A stretch of DNA of 64,000 nucleotides, taken from positions 1 to 64,000 of IMG/VR virus record IMGVR_UViG_3300027792_000019. One strand, given 5' to 3'. The translations under genes and the position numbers were made by a program. Shown here in pieces: positions 1-7,724 of this stretch. A model generated the notes under the pieces. It saw nothing but the letters and a program-made list of their open reading frames with translations. It searched no databases and was not told where the DNA came from. The stretch is from a virus. Each line of letters begins with the position of its first letter. Within the stretch, counting starts at the first letter, position 1.

Positions 1-794
1 AGTACTATAATGCAAATGTTGAAAAAGAACTTGTAGGTGCTAGTATTTCTGCTACGGAGCATTCTGTAATGAGTGCCGGTGGATTTGAAAATCAATTCGA
101 TACATACAAACGATTGATTACGGAAATCTATCCAAATGGTATGCTTGCTATTGTTAGTGACACCTGGAATCTTTGGGATGTATTAACTGATTTTATGCCA
201 AGGCTTAAGAATGACATTATGTCTCGTGATGGTAAAATTGTTATTCGTCCTGATAGTGGAGATCCTGTTTTAATTATTTGTGGAAATCCTGCTGGAAAAA
301 CTGAAGAAGAGCGTAAAGGTGTTGTTGAGCTTCTTTGGGAAGTGTTTGGTGGAACTCTTACTTCTACCGGCTATAAACTGCTTGATTCTCATATTGGAAC
401 CATTTATGGCGATAGTATTACACGAGAACGTTGTGAAGAAATTTGCTCACGTTTAGAGAAAAAAGGTTTTGCTTCTCAGGCGGTTTTAGGAATTGGTAGT
501 TATACTTACCAATACAATACTCGTGATACTTTTGGAACAGCAATGAAGTCAACTTATGTTGAAATTAAAAATATTGGTATGGCAATTTTTAAACATCCTG
601 TTACAGACGATGGAACCAAGTTTTCTGCAACTGGTTTGTTAGAAGTTGTAAAAGATGGTAATAGAGAATTTGTGTTGAAAGAAAATGTAACTTGGGATGA
701 AGAAAAACAAGGCGAATTAAAAACTGTATTTTTGGATGGAAAGTTGACAAAAGATTTTACTCTGGCAGAAATTAGAAATAATCTTTGGGGTTAG
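1..794 (+). CDS. nadV: Nicotinamide phosphoribosyltransferase (NAMPT), 5' truncated by window edge
   Basis: Open reading continues to the left edge in the frame starting at base 3, so this is the C-terminal ~263 residues of a larger protein (family ~460-500 aa). The visible start carries the NAMPT signature SATEHSVM, followed near visible residue 83 by RPDSGDP, which in the family contacts the PRPP/NMN phosphates, and later by GIGSYTYQ and NTRDTFG. NAMPT makes NMN from nicotinamide and PRPP, the first step of NAD salvage, and is common in large phages. It ends 6 bases before the next gene. No partner PRPP synthetase or NMN adenylyltransferase is in the window; it may lie to the left. Family call is firm; physiological role is inferred. 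Confidence 0.93.
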   Translation, partial: YYNANVEKELVGASISATEHSVMSAGGFENQFDTYKRLITEIYPNGMLAIVSDTWNLWDVLTDFMPRLKNDIMSRDGKIVIRPDSGDPVLIICGNPAGKTEEERKGVVELLWEVFGGTLTSTGYKLLDSHIGTIYGDSITRERCEEICSRLEKKGFASQAVLGIGSYTYQYNTRDTFGTAMKSTYVEIKNIGMAIFKHPVTDDGTKFSATGLLEVVKDGNREFVLKENVTWDEEKQGELKTVFLDGKLTKDFTLAEIRNNLWG

Positions 795-800
795 GGCACA

Positions 801-1316
801 TTGAAAAGATATATTGTATATCTTAAGAAAGTATTGACGCATAAATGGTTTGTGTTTTTGGCTTGTCTAAATTTAGGAGTACCGTTTTATTTAGCGGTAC
901 TCCATGACATTTCAAAATTTAGTTCAGTTGAATTTGTTCCTTACGCAAAATATTTTTATAATAAAAAAGGAGAGTCTAATCAAATTAGAAATGCTCATGG
1001 ATCATACGATCCTGCAAAGCAAGCTGACAGTTTTAGATACGCTTGGTTACACCATCAAAATCATAACAAACATCATTTTGGATATTGGTGTATAATTGGG
1101 AATGATAGTGTCATAAGCCCGATGCAGATTCCAGATATTTATGTGAGAGAAATGATTGCTGATTGGATTGGAGCAGGGAAGGCGTATTCTAGTAAATCTA
1201 CTCCGCAAGAATGGTATGATAAAGAAAAAGGTAATTTGATATTACATGAAAAAACCAGGATTCGAATTGAAGAGTTATTAGGAGAATTAGATGGAACTAC
1301 CACAAGAATATTATGA
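801..1316 (+). CDS. DUF5662 family protein, copy 1
   Basis: 171 aa with a TTG start 6 bases after nadV. The sequence shows an early hydrophobic LHDISK block, an EFVPYAKYF block and a His-rich HHQNHNKHH stretch near the middle, the hallmarks I associate with DUF5662, a family of unknown function common in phages of Bacillota. The conserved His/Asp residues suggest metal binding, which is inference. A clear paralogue lies at 26194-26706. The end overlaps the next gene by 26 nt, implying translational coupling. Confidence 0.75.
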   Translation: MKRYIVYLKKVLTHKWFVFLACLNLGVPFYLAVLHDISKFSSVEFVPYAKYFYNKKGESNQIRNAHGSYDPAKQADSFRYAWLHHQNHNKHHFGYWCIIGNDSVISPMQIPDIYVREMIADWIGAGKAYSSKSTPQEWYDKEKGNLILHEKTRIRIEELLGELDGTTTRIL

Positions 1317-1533
1317 TTTCTGTCATCAATTTAAAACAGGTGTAAAATTTAGAATCAACCGATGGAATGTTCAAAATGGCGAACGCTTGTTGCATGTCTT
1401 AGATAATTATGACGAAGATCATATTGCTATCAAATTCTTTGGCAAACATAAACAATATTGGCATTATGATTTTATGGATGGTTATTTGTTATGGGAATGT
1501 GATAAAGCTGGTTGGTTAGAGTTTGTTAAATAA
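1291..1533 (+). CDS. Small hypothetical protein
   Basis: 80 aa, rich in Trp, Tyr and His; not recognised. ATG is preceded by TTAGGAGAATTAG, a good ribosome binding site inside the previous gene's tail. No membrane segment or metal motif is seen. It sits between the DUF5662 gene and a homing endonuclease gene. Confidence 0.6.
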   Translation: MELPQEYYDFCHQFKTGVKFRINRWNVQNGERLLHVLDNYDEDHIAIKFFGKHKQYWHYDFMDGYLLWECDKAGWLEFVK

Positions 1534-1541
1534 AGGAGAAA

Positions 1542-2075
1542 ATGGCAAAGAAAAAAGAATTTAATGAATATGTGATCGAAGGTGACACAACTAAAATAAA
1601 AGTTAGTTATAAACAACTTACATTGTGGACAATTATTGACACCGAAGATTTACAGAAATTAATCAGTTTAGGTTATCATTGGTATGCAAGATATAGAAAA
1701 TATTTAAATAATTATTACATCCAATGCAATACTTATTTTGATGGAATACATAAAAATGTTTTATTGCACCAATTTGTTTTAAATTATTTTGACCCATATG
1801 GTATAGATCATATTGATAACAATAGTCTGAATAATACAAAAAATAATTTAAGAATAAGCGATCATAGACAAAATCATAGGAACAGGAAGTCACGAAATAG
1901 TAATAATAAAACAGGGTATCGGAATGTTTCTTTTTCGCATGATAAATATATTGTCACATTACAAGTTGATGGAAAACAGAAAACGTTAGGAACTTTTGAC
2001 GATGTAGACGAAGCAGGCAGGTTCGCGGAAGAGATGAGATTGAAATATTACGGTGATTGGGCAGGGAAGAATTAG
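1542..2075 (+). CDS. HNH homing endonuclease with AP2 domain, copy 1
   Basis: 177 aa. The middle has the HNH core GIDHIDNNSLNN followed by NLRISDHRQNHRNR, typical of phage HNH endonucleases. The C-terminal ~55 residues (KTGYRNVSF...QTLGTFDDVDEAGRFAEE-like) form an AP2/ERF-type DNA-binding domain. Such genes are mobile and cleave DNA to spread themselves. It is free-standing with no sign of an intron. A close paralogue lies at 7172-7705 with the same length and domain order, so one copy probably arose from the other or from a common mobile source. It is followed at 2081 by a palindrome copy and a promoter. Confidence 0.88.
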   Translation: MAKKKEFNEYVIEGDTTKIKVSYKQLTLWTIIDTEDLQKLISLGYHWYARYRKYLNNYYIQCNTYFDGIHKNVLLHQFVLNYFDPYGIDHIDNNSLNNTKNNLRISDHRQNHRNRKSRNSNNKTGYRNVSFSHDKYIVTLQVDGKQKTLGTFDDVDEAGRFAEEMRLKYYGDWAGKN

Positions 2076-2080
2076 TTTCA

Positions 2081-2098
2081 ATGAATGGAACATTTCAT
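2081..2098. repeat. Palindromic element, spacer GGAACA
   Basis: Arms ATGAAT and TTTCAT separated by 6 nt, 5 nt after the stop of the HNH gene. The outermost position of the 5' arm is changed relative to the consensus ATGAAA. Confidence 0.7.
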
Positions 2099-2111
2099 GT
2101 GAAATTGGCAC

Positions 2112-2140
2112 TTGACAAAAATCAAGAATAGGTGTATAAA
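2112..2140 (+). promoter_or_regulatory. Sigma70-like promoter
   Basis: TTGACA at 2112-2117, 17-bp spacer, TATAAA at 2135-2140. It lies 20 nt upstream of the 2161 gene start, giving a very short leader with AGAAAGGAG. Confidence 0.7.
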
Positions 2141-2160
2141 TATAGAAAGGAGAAAATATT

Positions 2161-2787
2161 ATGTATGCGAGAATAACATTCAATAATGGACAACAATTTA
2201 CATTAAAGAGAATTCAAGAAATTGAAAAAACTATTGCAGACCAATTAGATAAATCGCAAATGTGCAAAGATCCAGAAGGACGAATTACCTCTTATAATAC
2301 ATGGAGGTATTCTGATGATCCCGAAAGCGAAGAAGTAAAATCTGGTAAGAAAAAGTTAGTAACTTTTGTTGATTTATATGAGATTGGTTCTTCAAAAGAA
2401 TATATCGTTGATTTAGATTTATTTTTATCAAAACATCCAGAATTAAAAGTGGGATTACGTGGAACTCCTCCAAATGCAACACAGGATTATTCTTCTTTGA
2501 TTCAACAAATTATTGGTATTCAAGATAAATTTGAAAATGCTTTAAAAATGTTTGATCAACAAATTGAGTTTAATCAAAAATGTGATGTACATGTTGTCAA
2601 CTTAGGACTATTAAATATTAATCAATTGGGTTATGCTGTTGATTATTGTACAGAGCAATTGCAAGAAATTGTTAATCAAGGTTGGAGAATTATTGCTTGC
2701 TGTGTTCAACCAGATGGACGTAGACCAGATTATATTCTTGGTCGATATGTCGCTGAAGGTAAAGATTTTGAGTGTGTTAAGTTTTAA
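2161..2787 (+). CDS. Hypothetical protein, DUF4177-like C-terminus
   Basis: 208 aa, first gene after a promoter, with AAAGGAG upstream. The C-terminal part (CTEQLQEIVNQGWRIIACCV) resembles the small DUF4177/DUF1737 fold, where a helix ending in GW precedes a beta strand; this is a weak resemblance. The N-terminal two thirds are charged and unrecognised. Followed by a palindrome copy 5 nt past the stop. Confidence 0.7.
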   Translation: MYARITFNNGQQFTLKRIQEIEKTIADQLDKSQMCKDPEGRITSYNTWRYSDDPESEEVKSGKKKLVTFVDLYEIGSSKEYIVDLDLFLSKHPELKVGLRGTPPNATQDYSSLIQQIIGIQDKFENALKMFDQQIEFNQKCDVHVVNLGLLNINQLGYAVDYCTEQLQEIVNQGWRIIACCVQPDGRRPDYILGRYVAEGKDFECVKF

Positions 2788-2792
2788 TCCCC

Positions 2793-2810
2793 ATGAAAAA
2801 CTTATTTCAT
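2793..2810. repeat. Palindromic element, spacer AACTTA
   Basis: Perfect arms ATGAAA/TTTCAT inside CC...GTGG, 5 nt after the 2161-2787 stop. Followed by GGTATAAA, seen after several copies. Confidence 0.85.
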
Positions 2811-2834
2811 GTGGTATAAAAGAGAGGATAATGA

Positions 2835-3239
2835 ATGGATGGTTATATAGATCATGTAGCAATTTATGCAAAGCAATTAAATGATGAATGGCAAAAAGAA
2901 TTACAATCAAATTTCAAATTAGAATTAGAAAAGGAGATTTATAAAAAAATGGAATACACACCGATTTTTAGTACTTTATATAGTTATGGGACATCTACAC
3001 AACAATTTAAGAAATCAGATTTGGTTCCAACAAAGATTATTTACAATGACAAAACCACTGTTTGCTATTTTAAAGATGGTAGTAAAGAAATGGTTCATTG
3101 CGCTGAAGATGAACAATTTGTAAAAGAAGTTGGTGTGATGAGTTGTATTATGAAGAAGTTATTTGATAGCAGGAATGATTTCAAACGGCTAGTCAATTCT
3201 GGTTATGTACAACCTCAAAAGGTTGAAAAGAAAGACTAA
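2835..3239 (+). CDS. Small phage protein of the 'PTKIIYN...FKDG' type
   Basis: 134 aa. The N-terminal half is helical and charged. The C-terminal half carries PTKIIYNDKTTVCYFKDGS followed by a short Cys-His-acidic stretch and a VMSCIMKKLF helix. This pattern is recurrent in small proteins of Bacillota phages, function unknown. The 14934-15182 protein shares the same core (PKTIVRWSDKTRTEV...LLCICKKFLG), so the two are probably distant paralogues. Start chosen at the ATG after GAGAGGA. Confidence 0.75.
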   Translation: MDGYIDHVAIYAKQLNDEWQKELQSNFKLELEKEIYKKMEYTPIFSTLYSYGTSTQQFKKSDLVPTKIIYNDKTTVCYFKDGSKEMVHCAEDEQFVKEVGVMSCIMKKLFDSRNDFKRLVNSGYVQPQKVEKKD

Positions 3240-3246
3240 CTACCAC

Positions 3247-3264
3247 ATGAAATCTGGCTTTCAT
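3247..3264. repeat. Palindromic element, spacer TCTGGC
   Basis: Perfect arms, flanked CCAC...GGTG, 7 nt after the 3239 stop. Confidence 0.85.
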
Positions 3265-3297
3265 GGTGTAGTATAAATATAATAAAAGGAGAATGAA

Positions 3298-3771
3298 ATG
3301 ATTGTAGTAGTTGGATTTGTAACACTTATTGGTACAATTGCTTTGTCTTGTGCGGCGTTTGAAGGCTGGAATAAAAAATGGTTAGGAATATTATCTTTAG
3401 TAGTGGGAGTATTGCTCATTGCGGGAGAAATTACTTTAGGAGTTATTTCTTGTGATACATATTCGGAAAATAATATTCCCTTATATGCCGGATATAATAA
3501 TTCAGAAATTAATGCGCACTTCTTTTTGGGGTCTGGATCAATTAATGACACCGACATGGTATATTTCTGGATAGACCAAAATGGAGTAAAATCAAAGCAT
3601 GAAGCAAGAATGAGTGACAGTGTATTTATTGAAGATGGTAAAAATACTTTGGTTTTAAAAGAGACTGATTGTAAAGATAATCTGCATTGGTTATTTATTT
3701 GTGACGAAACATTTGAGTATGAATTTCATGTTCCAGAAAATTCAATTGTTCAAATGTATCAATATCATTAA
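3298..3771 (+). CDS. Small membrane protein with soluble C-terminus
   Basis: 157 aa. Two hydrophobic segments near residues 1-20 and 28-52, then a ~100-residue hydrophilic domain rich in Asp, Glu and Trp with two Cys. No family recognised. AAAGGAG lies 7 nt upstream of the ATG. Likely an inner-membrane protein with a folded tail; topology and function are inferred only. Confidence 0.65.
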   Translation: MIVVVGFVTLIGTIALSCAAFEGWNKKWLGILSLVVGVLLIAGEITLGVISCDTYSENNIPLYAGYNNSEINAHFFLGSGSINDTDMVYFWIDQNGVKSKHEARMSDSVFIEDGKNTLVLKETDCKDNLHWLFICDETFEYEFHVPENSIVQMYQYH

Positions 3772-3775
3772 CTCC

Positions 3776-3793
3776 ATGAAACTGCGCTTTCAT
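3776..3793. repeat. Palindromic element, spacer CTGCGC
   Basis: Perfect arms with CC...GG flanks, 4 nt after the 3771 stop. The ATG in the 3' arm is in frame with the next gene but has no ribosome binding site. Confidence 0.85.
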
Positions 3794-3815
3794 GGGAAGA
3801 TCAGAAAGGATTGAT

Positions 3816-3986
3816 ATGAAATCTACAAAAGATATTTCTCAAAAGTTAAAAGAAGCTGAATTGCTTCTTGAAAAATTTAATTTAGAATATATGGACAAAT
3901 ATGATTATGGCGACCCAGAATGTGGCGAAGAAGAAGTGTCGCTAAAGAAGGAAATAGAAATTTTAAAATGGGTTCTTGGTAAGTAA
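3816..3986 (+). CDS. Small coiled-coil protein
   Basis: 56 aa, heptad-like Leu/Glu/Lys pattern in the first 25 and last 20 residues; not recognised. I chose ATG 3816 because AGAAAGGA precedes it by 6 nt. The in-frame ATG at 3792 lies inside a palindrome without a Shine-Dalgarno sequence. Confidence 0.6.
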   Translation: MKSTKDISQKLKEAELLLEKFNLEYMDKYDYGDPECGEEEVSLKKEIEILKWVLGK

Positions 3987-3995
3987 TACGGGGTA

Positions 3996-4013
3996 ATGAA
4001 AGGACGATTTCAT
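3996..4013. repeat. Palindromic element carrying RBS and start codon, spacer GGACGA
   Basis: Perfect arms. The 5' arm plus spacer supplies AAAGGA and the 3' arm supplies the ATG (4012) of the next gene. If it folds in RNA, the hairpin would bury both the Shine-Dalgarno sequence and the start codon. Confidence 0.85.
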
Positions 4014-4203
4014 GGGAAAACAAGCAGTAATTTATTTCAAAAATGGAACTAAAGATTGGGTTGATCCGATTGACGATGAATCTAGAGATATATTTTATGG
4101 AGATTCTGTTATAATTGTTACCAATGGAGCGAATAATAAATATGTTTATGATAAGTTGTCAGTTGAAAAGATTGAATTTATTGAATTGGATAATATAGAA
4201 TGA
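4012..4203 (+). CDS. Small hypothetical protein
   Basis: 63 aa, beta-rich, with KNGTKDWVDPID and a KLSVEKIEFIELDNIE tail; not recognised. Its start codon is the ATG inside the 3' arm of a palindrome copy and AAAGGA in the spacer is the only nearby ribosome binding site. It overlaps the next gene by 4 nt (ATGA). Confidence 0.6.
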   Translation: MGKQAVIYFKNGTKDWVDPIDDESRDIFYGDSVIIVTNGANNKYVYDKLSVEKIEFIELDNIE

Positions 4204-4412
4204 CAAAAATGATTTGTACTTGTAAAGAATTTACTGAAAATATGTCGAAATTAAATGACTCGACAATGTATGCGTTCCTTCATGGACATCAACTTGGAGC
4301 AGGGTTTGTATATTTTAGATTTTGTCCATGGTGTAGCAAAAAATTATTTGATGACGATATTAATACTTGGTCTGGTTCTGGCGAAGATAAACAAGGTGAA
4401 CTAAATTATTAA
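4200..4412 (+). CDS. Small zinc-ribbon protein
   Basis: 70 aa with CTC near the N-terminus and CPWC in the middle, so four Cys could bind one zinc. The ATGA overlap with the previous gene indicates coupling. Not assignable to a named family; many such small zinc ribbons occur in this window. Confidence 0.65.
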   Translation: MTKMICTCKEFTENMSKLNDSTMYAFLHGHQLGAGFVYFRFCPWCSKKLFDDDINTWSGSGEDKQGELNY

Positions 4413-4429
4413 TTGAGAAAGGAATAAAA

Positions 4430-4660
4430 ATGGTACAAAATTCAAATTTGGGATTAAAGATTGATGGTCTCGAAGGTTGCCCTTGGTGTGGCAGTCATGT
4501 TTTGAAACATTATGAGAACAATCAATTTAAGGCATTACAATGTCAATATTGTTTAGCTATTGGAGGAATATTGCCACATATTCATTTTGCAGATAGTGAA
4601 TATTTAGATTCCAGTAGGTGGCAATTAGTATATTCAAGATGGAATAAAAGATTACAATAA
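4430..4660 (+). CDS. Lar-like restriction-alleviation family zinc ribbon
   Basis: 76 aa. CPWCGSHVL, then CQYC, then a C-terminal W...YSRWNKR that resembles the Lar/Lar-like family pattern (CPxCG ... CxxCG ... WNRR). In phages such proteins are annotated as restriction alleviation factors, but the biochemical role is not established for this one. AGAAAGGA precedes the ATG. The stop codon TAA is inside the next palindrome copy. Confidence 0.6.
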   Translation: MVQNSNLGLKIDGLEGCPWCGSHVLKHYENNQFKALQCQYCLAIGGILPHIHFADSEYLDSSRWQLVYSRWNKRLQ

Positions 4661-4674
4661 AATAACAATTTCGT
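4657..4674. repeat. Palindromic element (variant), spacer TAACAA
   Basis: Arms ATAAAA and TTTCGT. The ATAA supplies the TAA stop of 4430-4660. Two arm positions deviate from consensus. Confidence 0.6.
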
Positions 4675-4693
4675 GGGAACAATAGGTGATAAA

Positions 4694-5107
4694 ATGTTTG
4701 ACAAATGGTATGTGCAATATTGTTTTAATAATATATTAAAAGAAGCTGGAGATCCTCCATTAAGACTTGTATCAAGAAAATTTTTTGAAGAACAAGTTGG
4801 TAAGGGATTTAAGGGATCTTTTGGTATGGCATCAAATTCTATTAATGTTATTTGGATTAATAAAAATCATCCCGATACACTAGAATTACAAGATACTATT
4901 TGGCATGAAATCCTTCATTGTTTATTCCCAAGAACGGCCGAATGGTGGATAGAGCTTTCTGCAAAAAGATTATCAAAAAATATATTTAGTGACTATGGGT
5001 TCCATGCAGAAAAATTAAATAAATGCTTAGAAGATGTTCCATCTCGAACACAATTATTAAAAATGGTAAAAGCAACGTCTGATGCAATGAATGGTTGTGT
5101 AAAATAA
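4694..5107 (+). CDS. Putative zinc metallopeptidase-like protein (HExxH)
   Basis: 137 aa. Contains DTIWHEILHCLFP, an HExxH motif typical of zincin-fold small phage proteins (ImmA/SprT-like shape), but without the third ligand region being obvious. Start ATG 4694 follows AGGTGA; the upstream in-frame GTG at 4673 is part of a palindrome. Protease activity is inferred from the motif only. Confidence 0.65.
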   Translation: MFDKWYVQYCFNNILKEAGDPPLRLVSRKFFEEQVGKGFKGSFGMASNSINVIWINKNHPDTLELQDTIWHEILHCLFPRTAEWWIELSAKRLSKNIFSDYGFHAEKLNKCLEDVPSRTQLLKMVKATSDAMNGCVK

Positions 5108-5113
5108 TACCTA

Positions 5114-5131
5114 ATGAAATGTAGGTTTCAT
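5114..5131. repeat. Palindromic element, spacer TGTAGG
   Basis: Perfect arms, 6 nt after the stop of the HExxH gene, followed by GGTAATAAGAAAGGAG. Confidence 0.85.
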
Positions 5132-5154
5132 GGTAATAAGAAAGGAGAAGTTCT

Positions 5155-5448
5155 ATGCCAGATAACGAATCATTAAAATATTCTGGTCTTTCAAATACAG
5201 ATATAAATATGATGATTGCCAAGTTGTTAAAACTAGATTTTACTAGATTTAATGATGTTGATAATCCAGACTCATGTGGCGATTGGGCGTATACTGGGTC
5301 AATTTTAGACGAAGTTATGTCTAAACATCCTATTGAAATTCATAATGTAGAAGCAGGATTTTTAATTTATGTGGATTGTTGCAGAGAGTTTTCAGGGGAA
5401 GATTTAAAAAGATTGTTATGTGAAGTGTGGTTGTCAGATTATGATTAA
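5155..5448 (+). CDS. Small acidic phage protein, possibly ABA-sandwich (DUF2591-like)
   Basis: 97 aa, acidic. The pattern LSNTDINMMIAKLL ... SCGDWAYTGSILDE resembles the phage ABA-sandwich (DUF2591) layout of an N-terminal L-x-D-x-N helix followed by a short C-N-W-x-x-G-P-I-like turn; resemblance is moderate. Good AAAGGAG upstream. A decayed palindrome-like sequence (ATGAGA, TTTATA, TTCCAT) overlaps its end. Confidence 0.6.
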   Translation: MPDNESLKYSGLSNTDINMMIAKLLKLDFTRFNDVDNPDSCGDWAYTGSILDEVMSKHPIEIHNVEAGFLIYVDCCREFSGEDLKRLLCEVWLSDYD

Positions 5449-5466
5449 TGAGATTTATATTCCATC

Positions 5467-5495
5467 TTGACAAATTCTTATAACTATGATAAACT
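5467..5495 (+). promoter_or_regulatory. Sigma70-like extended -10 promoter
   Basis: TTGACA 5467-5472, 17-bp spacer ending in TGA, TAAACT 5490-5495. Reads into the DenV-like gene at 5525. Confidence 0.75.
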
Positions 5496-5524
5496 TGTAT
5501 TATCTTAGTTATAAGGAGGCATTA

Positions 5525-5881
5525 ATGAGGATGTGGCAATTACCAACGAATTTGCTTTGCAGAAATCATTTGCTTGGGGAGCATTCAGAATTGCATAAGC
5601 ATAAACATAATTTTGAAAAACATCATAGTATTTCTGGGCGTATCAGCCCAATTGTACTGATAGAGCCAGAAAACATGCAGAAACGACATGATGAACTGGC
5701 ACAAGAAATGCTTCGTAGAGGATACAACCATCAAAGTCCATATGAACAACCAGATTTATCATATTTGCCAGATAATGAACGATATGCAAAAGTTGACATG
5801 GATTATAATATTAGGGATTTAATGGATAGGTGTGTTGAGTGTAGGAAAAGGATTGAGAAATATTATGAAAATTTGGCGTAA
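5525..5881 (+). CDS. denV: Pyrimidine dimer DNA glycosylase (T4 endonuclease V-like)
   Basis: 118 aa. The N-terminus MRMWQLPTNLLCRNHLLGEH followed by SELHK aligns with the T4 DenV pattern: His15 and Glu22 match its conserved His16 and catalytic Glu23, and RRGYNHQSP matches the later RGFN region. DenV excises UV dimers through an N-terminal amine Schiff base; here the mature N-terminus would need Met processing. ATG 5525 is chosen because GGAGGC lies 5 nt upstream. It has its own promoter, and the 3' end overlaps the next zinc-ribbon gene by 17 nt. Confidence 0.75.
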   Translation: MRMWQLPTNLLCRNHLLGEHSELHKHKHNFEKHHSISGRISPIVLIEPENMQKRHDELAQEMLRRGYNHQSPYEQPDLSYLPDNERYAKVDMDYNIRDLMDRCVECRKRIEKYYENLA

Positions 5882-6041
5882 AGATAAAAGAGTACGATGT
5901 TTAAACTGTTATCATGAGTTTTGGATGGATGCGAAATTGCCTAAAAAAATGTCGTGGTGTCCTCGTTGCAACAGCTTAAATATTGAGTTCGCCAAAGAAT
6001 ATGGCAAACAAGTAATTGAGTTAAGAGAATATGGAGTCTAA
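5865..6041 (+). CDS. Small zinc-ribbon protein
   Basis: 58 aa with CLNCYHEF and CPRCNSLN, i.e. two CxxC knuckles 20 residues apart, a rubredoxin-like zinc ribbon. Start ATG 5865 overlaps the DenV-like gene. Function unknown. Confidence 0.65.
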   Translation: MKIWRKDKRVRCLNCYHEFWMDAKLPKKMSWCPRCNSLNIEFAKEYGKQVIELREYGV

Positions 6042-6058
6042 TAAAATGGGGATTTCAT
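6041..6058. repeat. Palindromic element (variant), spacer TGGGGA
   Basis: Arms ATAAAA/TTTCAT, starting at the last base of the upstream TAA stop. Confidence 0.65.
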
Positions 6059-6080
6059 GGAATTTTAGAAGGAGTAAGTA

Positions 6081-6866
6081 TTGAAACTATATTATAAAGA
6101 CGAATATTGCACTTTACTTCAAGGTGATTGTCTTGAAGGCATGCAGAAAATGGCAGAAAAGGGTTTGAAATTTGATGCAATCATAACAGACCTTCCCTAT
6201 GGAACTACTGCTTGTAAATGGGATACAATTATTCCTTTTGATAAAATGTGGGAATGTTTGAATAATTTAAGAAAAGATAATTCACCAATTATTTTGTTTG
6301 GAAGCGAGCCATTTAGTAGCTTGTTGAGATGTAGTAATCTGAAGGAATTCAAGTATGATTGGATTTGGAGGAAAAATACAGGGACAGGGTTTGCAACGGC
6401 AAAATATCAACCATTAAAATATCATGAAATTATATCAATATTTTCAATTGGCAAAATAAAATATAACCCCATCCCAACTGAAAGATTTAGCGAAGCAAGT
6501 AAAAGGGTATGTAAAAATCCAGTAAGAGGTGGCGGGAAAACAACAAGCAACCATGTTCCAATGAATATTGTGAAAGTCCAATATGATAGCGAAACAAAAA
6601 CGCCAGAAAGCGTTTTAGAATTTAAAAGTGTTCCTAATGCTGGAGGAAATAAATTGCATCCAACGCAGAAACCAATTGAACTATTAGAGTATCTTATAAA
6701 AACATATACAAATGAAGGTGATATAATTTTAGATTTTACTTGTGGATCTGGAACTACTTTATTAGCAAGTAAAAAATTAAATCGTAAATGTTATGGTGTT
6801 GAATTAGAAAAGAAATATTGTGAAGTTACCAAAAATAGATTAATTGAGTTAGATAATACCCCATGA
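6081..6866 (+). CDS. DNA N4-cytosine/N6-adenine methyltransferase (beta type)
   Basis: 261 aa. Catalytic motif IV appears as DLPYG at residues 37-41 (DPPY variant), and the SAM-binding motif I as DFTCGSGTT near residue 224, so the motif order IV...I is that of beta-class enzymes. The HPTQKP block just before motif I is also typical. It methylates an exocyclic amino group of A or C in a short site, probably to protect phage DNA. TTG start with GGAG 6 nt upstream. No cognate nuclease is adjacent. The TGA stop is within a palindrome copy. Confidence 0.92.
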   Translation: MKLYYKDEYCTLLQGDCLEGMQKMAEKGLKFDAIITDLPYGTTACKWDTIIPFDKMWECLNNLRKDNSPIILFGSEPFSSLLRCSNLKEFKYDWIWRKNTGTGFATAKYQPLKYHEIISIFSIGKIKYNPIPTERFSEASKRVCKNPVRGGGKTTSNHVPMNIVKVQYDSETKTPESVLEFKSVPNAGGNKLHPTQKPIELLEYLIKTYTNEGDIILDFTCGSGTTLLASKKLNRKCYGVELEKKYCEVTKNRLIELDNTP

Positions 6867-6880
6867 AACTGTTGTTTCAT
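6863..6880. repeat. Palindromic element, spacer CTGTTG
   Basis: Perfect arms. The TGA of the 5' arm is the stop codon of the methyltransferase gene. Confidence 0.85.
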
Positions 6881-6901
6881 TGAAAATTTAAAGGAGAGAA
6901 A

Positions 6902-7138
6902 ATGAAATACTACAAATATGATTACGGTGCGATTGGCGCTTATTGCTTTGGATTTTCAAATTTGATTGAATCTGATTCTCTTGGAAATGCAATAAATGAA
7001 ATTACAAAGAAATCAGAGAGGTTATTTAATCATTATGAGTATGGTGGTTTTGGTGAAGCATCTAGATTCGAAATTAATGAAATTTCTGAAAGATTATATA
7101 ACGAGTTGTCAGAAGGAAATAAAAGATTTACCCAATGA
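6902..7138 (+). CDS. Small hypothetical protein
   Basis: 78 aa, aromatic N-terminus (KYYKYDYGAIGAYCFGF) then an amphipathic helical, Asn/Glu-rich rest. Not recognised. AAGGAGAG upstream. The stop TGA lies in the next palindrome. Confidence 0.6.
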   Translation: MKYYKYDYGAIGAYCFGFSNLIESDSLGNAINEITKKSERLFNHYEYGGFGEASRFEINEISERLYNELSEGNKRFTQ

Positions 7139-7152
7139 AATGTCCAATTCAT
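7135..7152. repeat. Palindromic element, spacer TGTCCA
   Basis: Arms ATGAAA/ATTCAT (one mismatch). The TGA of the arm is the stop of 6902-7138. Confidence 0.75.
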
Positions 7153-7171
7153 GTGGTAGAAAGGTTTAGGC

Positions 7172-7705
7172 ATGCCAAGACCAATAGAATTTAATGATTA
7201 TATAACTGAAGGTAATATTACAATAATAAAATTGAATCATAAACCAAACATTCTTTGGGCAATTATAGATACGGAAGATTTGCCAAAATTAATTGATTTA
7301 GAGTATAGATGGTGCGCCAGATATAGAAAATATTTAGATGATTATTATGTTCAATGCAACACATATTTTGGCGGAGTTCATAAAACTTTTACATTACATC
7401 AGTTTGTTTTAAATTATTTTGAAAAATCAGGAATAGATCACATTAATGGTGATACATTAGATAATAGAAAATCAAATTTGAGAATTAGTGATAAAAGGCA
7501 AAATCATCAAAATAGGAAATCAAAAAACGCAAACAATAAAACAGGATACAGAAATGTATGCTTTATAAAAGGCAAATATGTTGTAACATTGCAAATAGAT
7601 GGAAAGCAAAAAACTTTAGGTAGATTTGATGATGTTGATAAAGCGGGTGCTTTTGCCGAAGAAATGAGACAAGATCACTATAAAGATTGGGCTGGTAATA
7701 ATTAA
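7172..7705 (+). CDS. HNH homing endonuclease with AP2 domain, copy 2
   Basis: 177 aa, paralogue of the 1542-2075 protein with identical length and domain order. The HNH core GIDHINGDTLDN plus NLRISDKRQNHQNR is followed by AP2-type KTGYRNVCF ... KTLGRFDDVDKAG. HNH residues look intact, so it is probably active. It is free-standing, between a small gene and the DNA ligase gene. Confidence 0.88.
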   Translation: MPRPIEFNDYITEGNITIIKLNHKPNILWAIIDTEDLPKLIDLEYRWCARYRKYLDDYYVQCNTYFGGVHKTFTLHQFVLNYFEKSGIDHINGDTLDNRKSNLRISDKRQNHQNRKSKNANNKTGYRNVCFIKGKYVVTLQIDGKQKTLGRFDDVDKAGAFAEEMRQDHYKDWAGNN

Positions 7706-7724
7706 TTAAAAAAGGAGAATCCAA

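Noticed and set aside
5448-5465. ATGAGA-TTTATA-TTCCAT as another palindrome copy
   Set aside because: Right position after a stop codon, but two mismatches between arms; treated as decayed at best and not counted.
1542-7705. Group I introns hosting the HNH genes
   Set aside because: Neighbouring genes are complete and not split, and no conserved intron core was seen; the endonucleases look free-standing.
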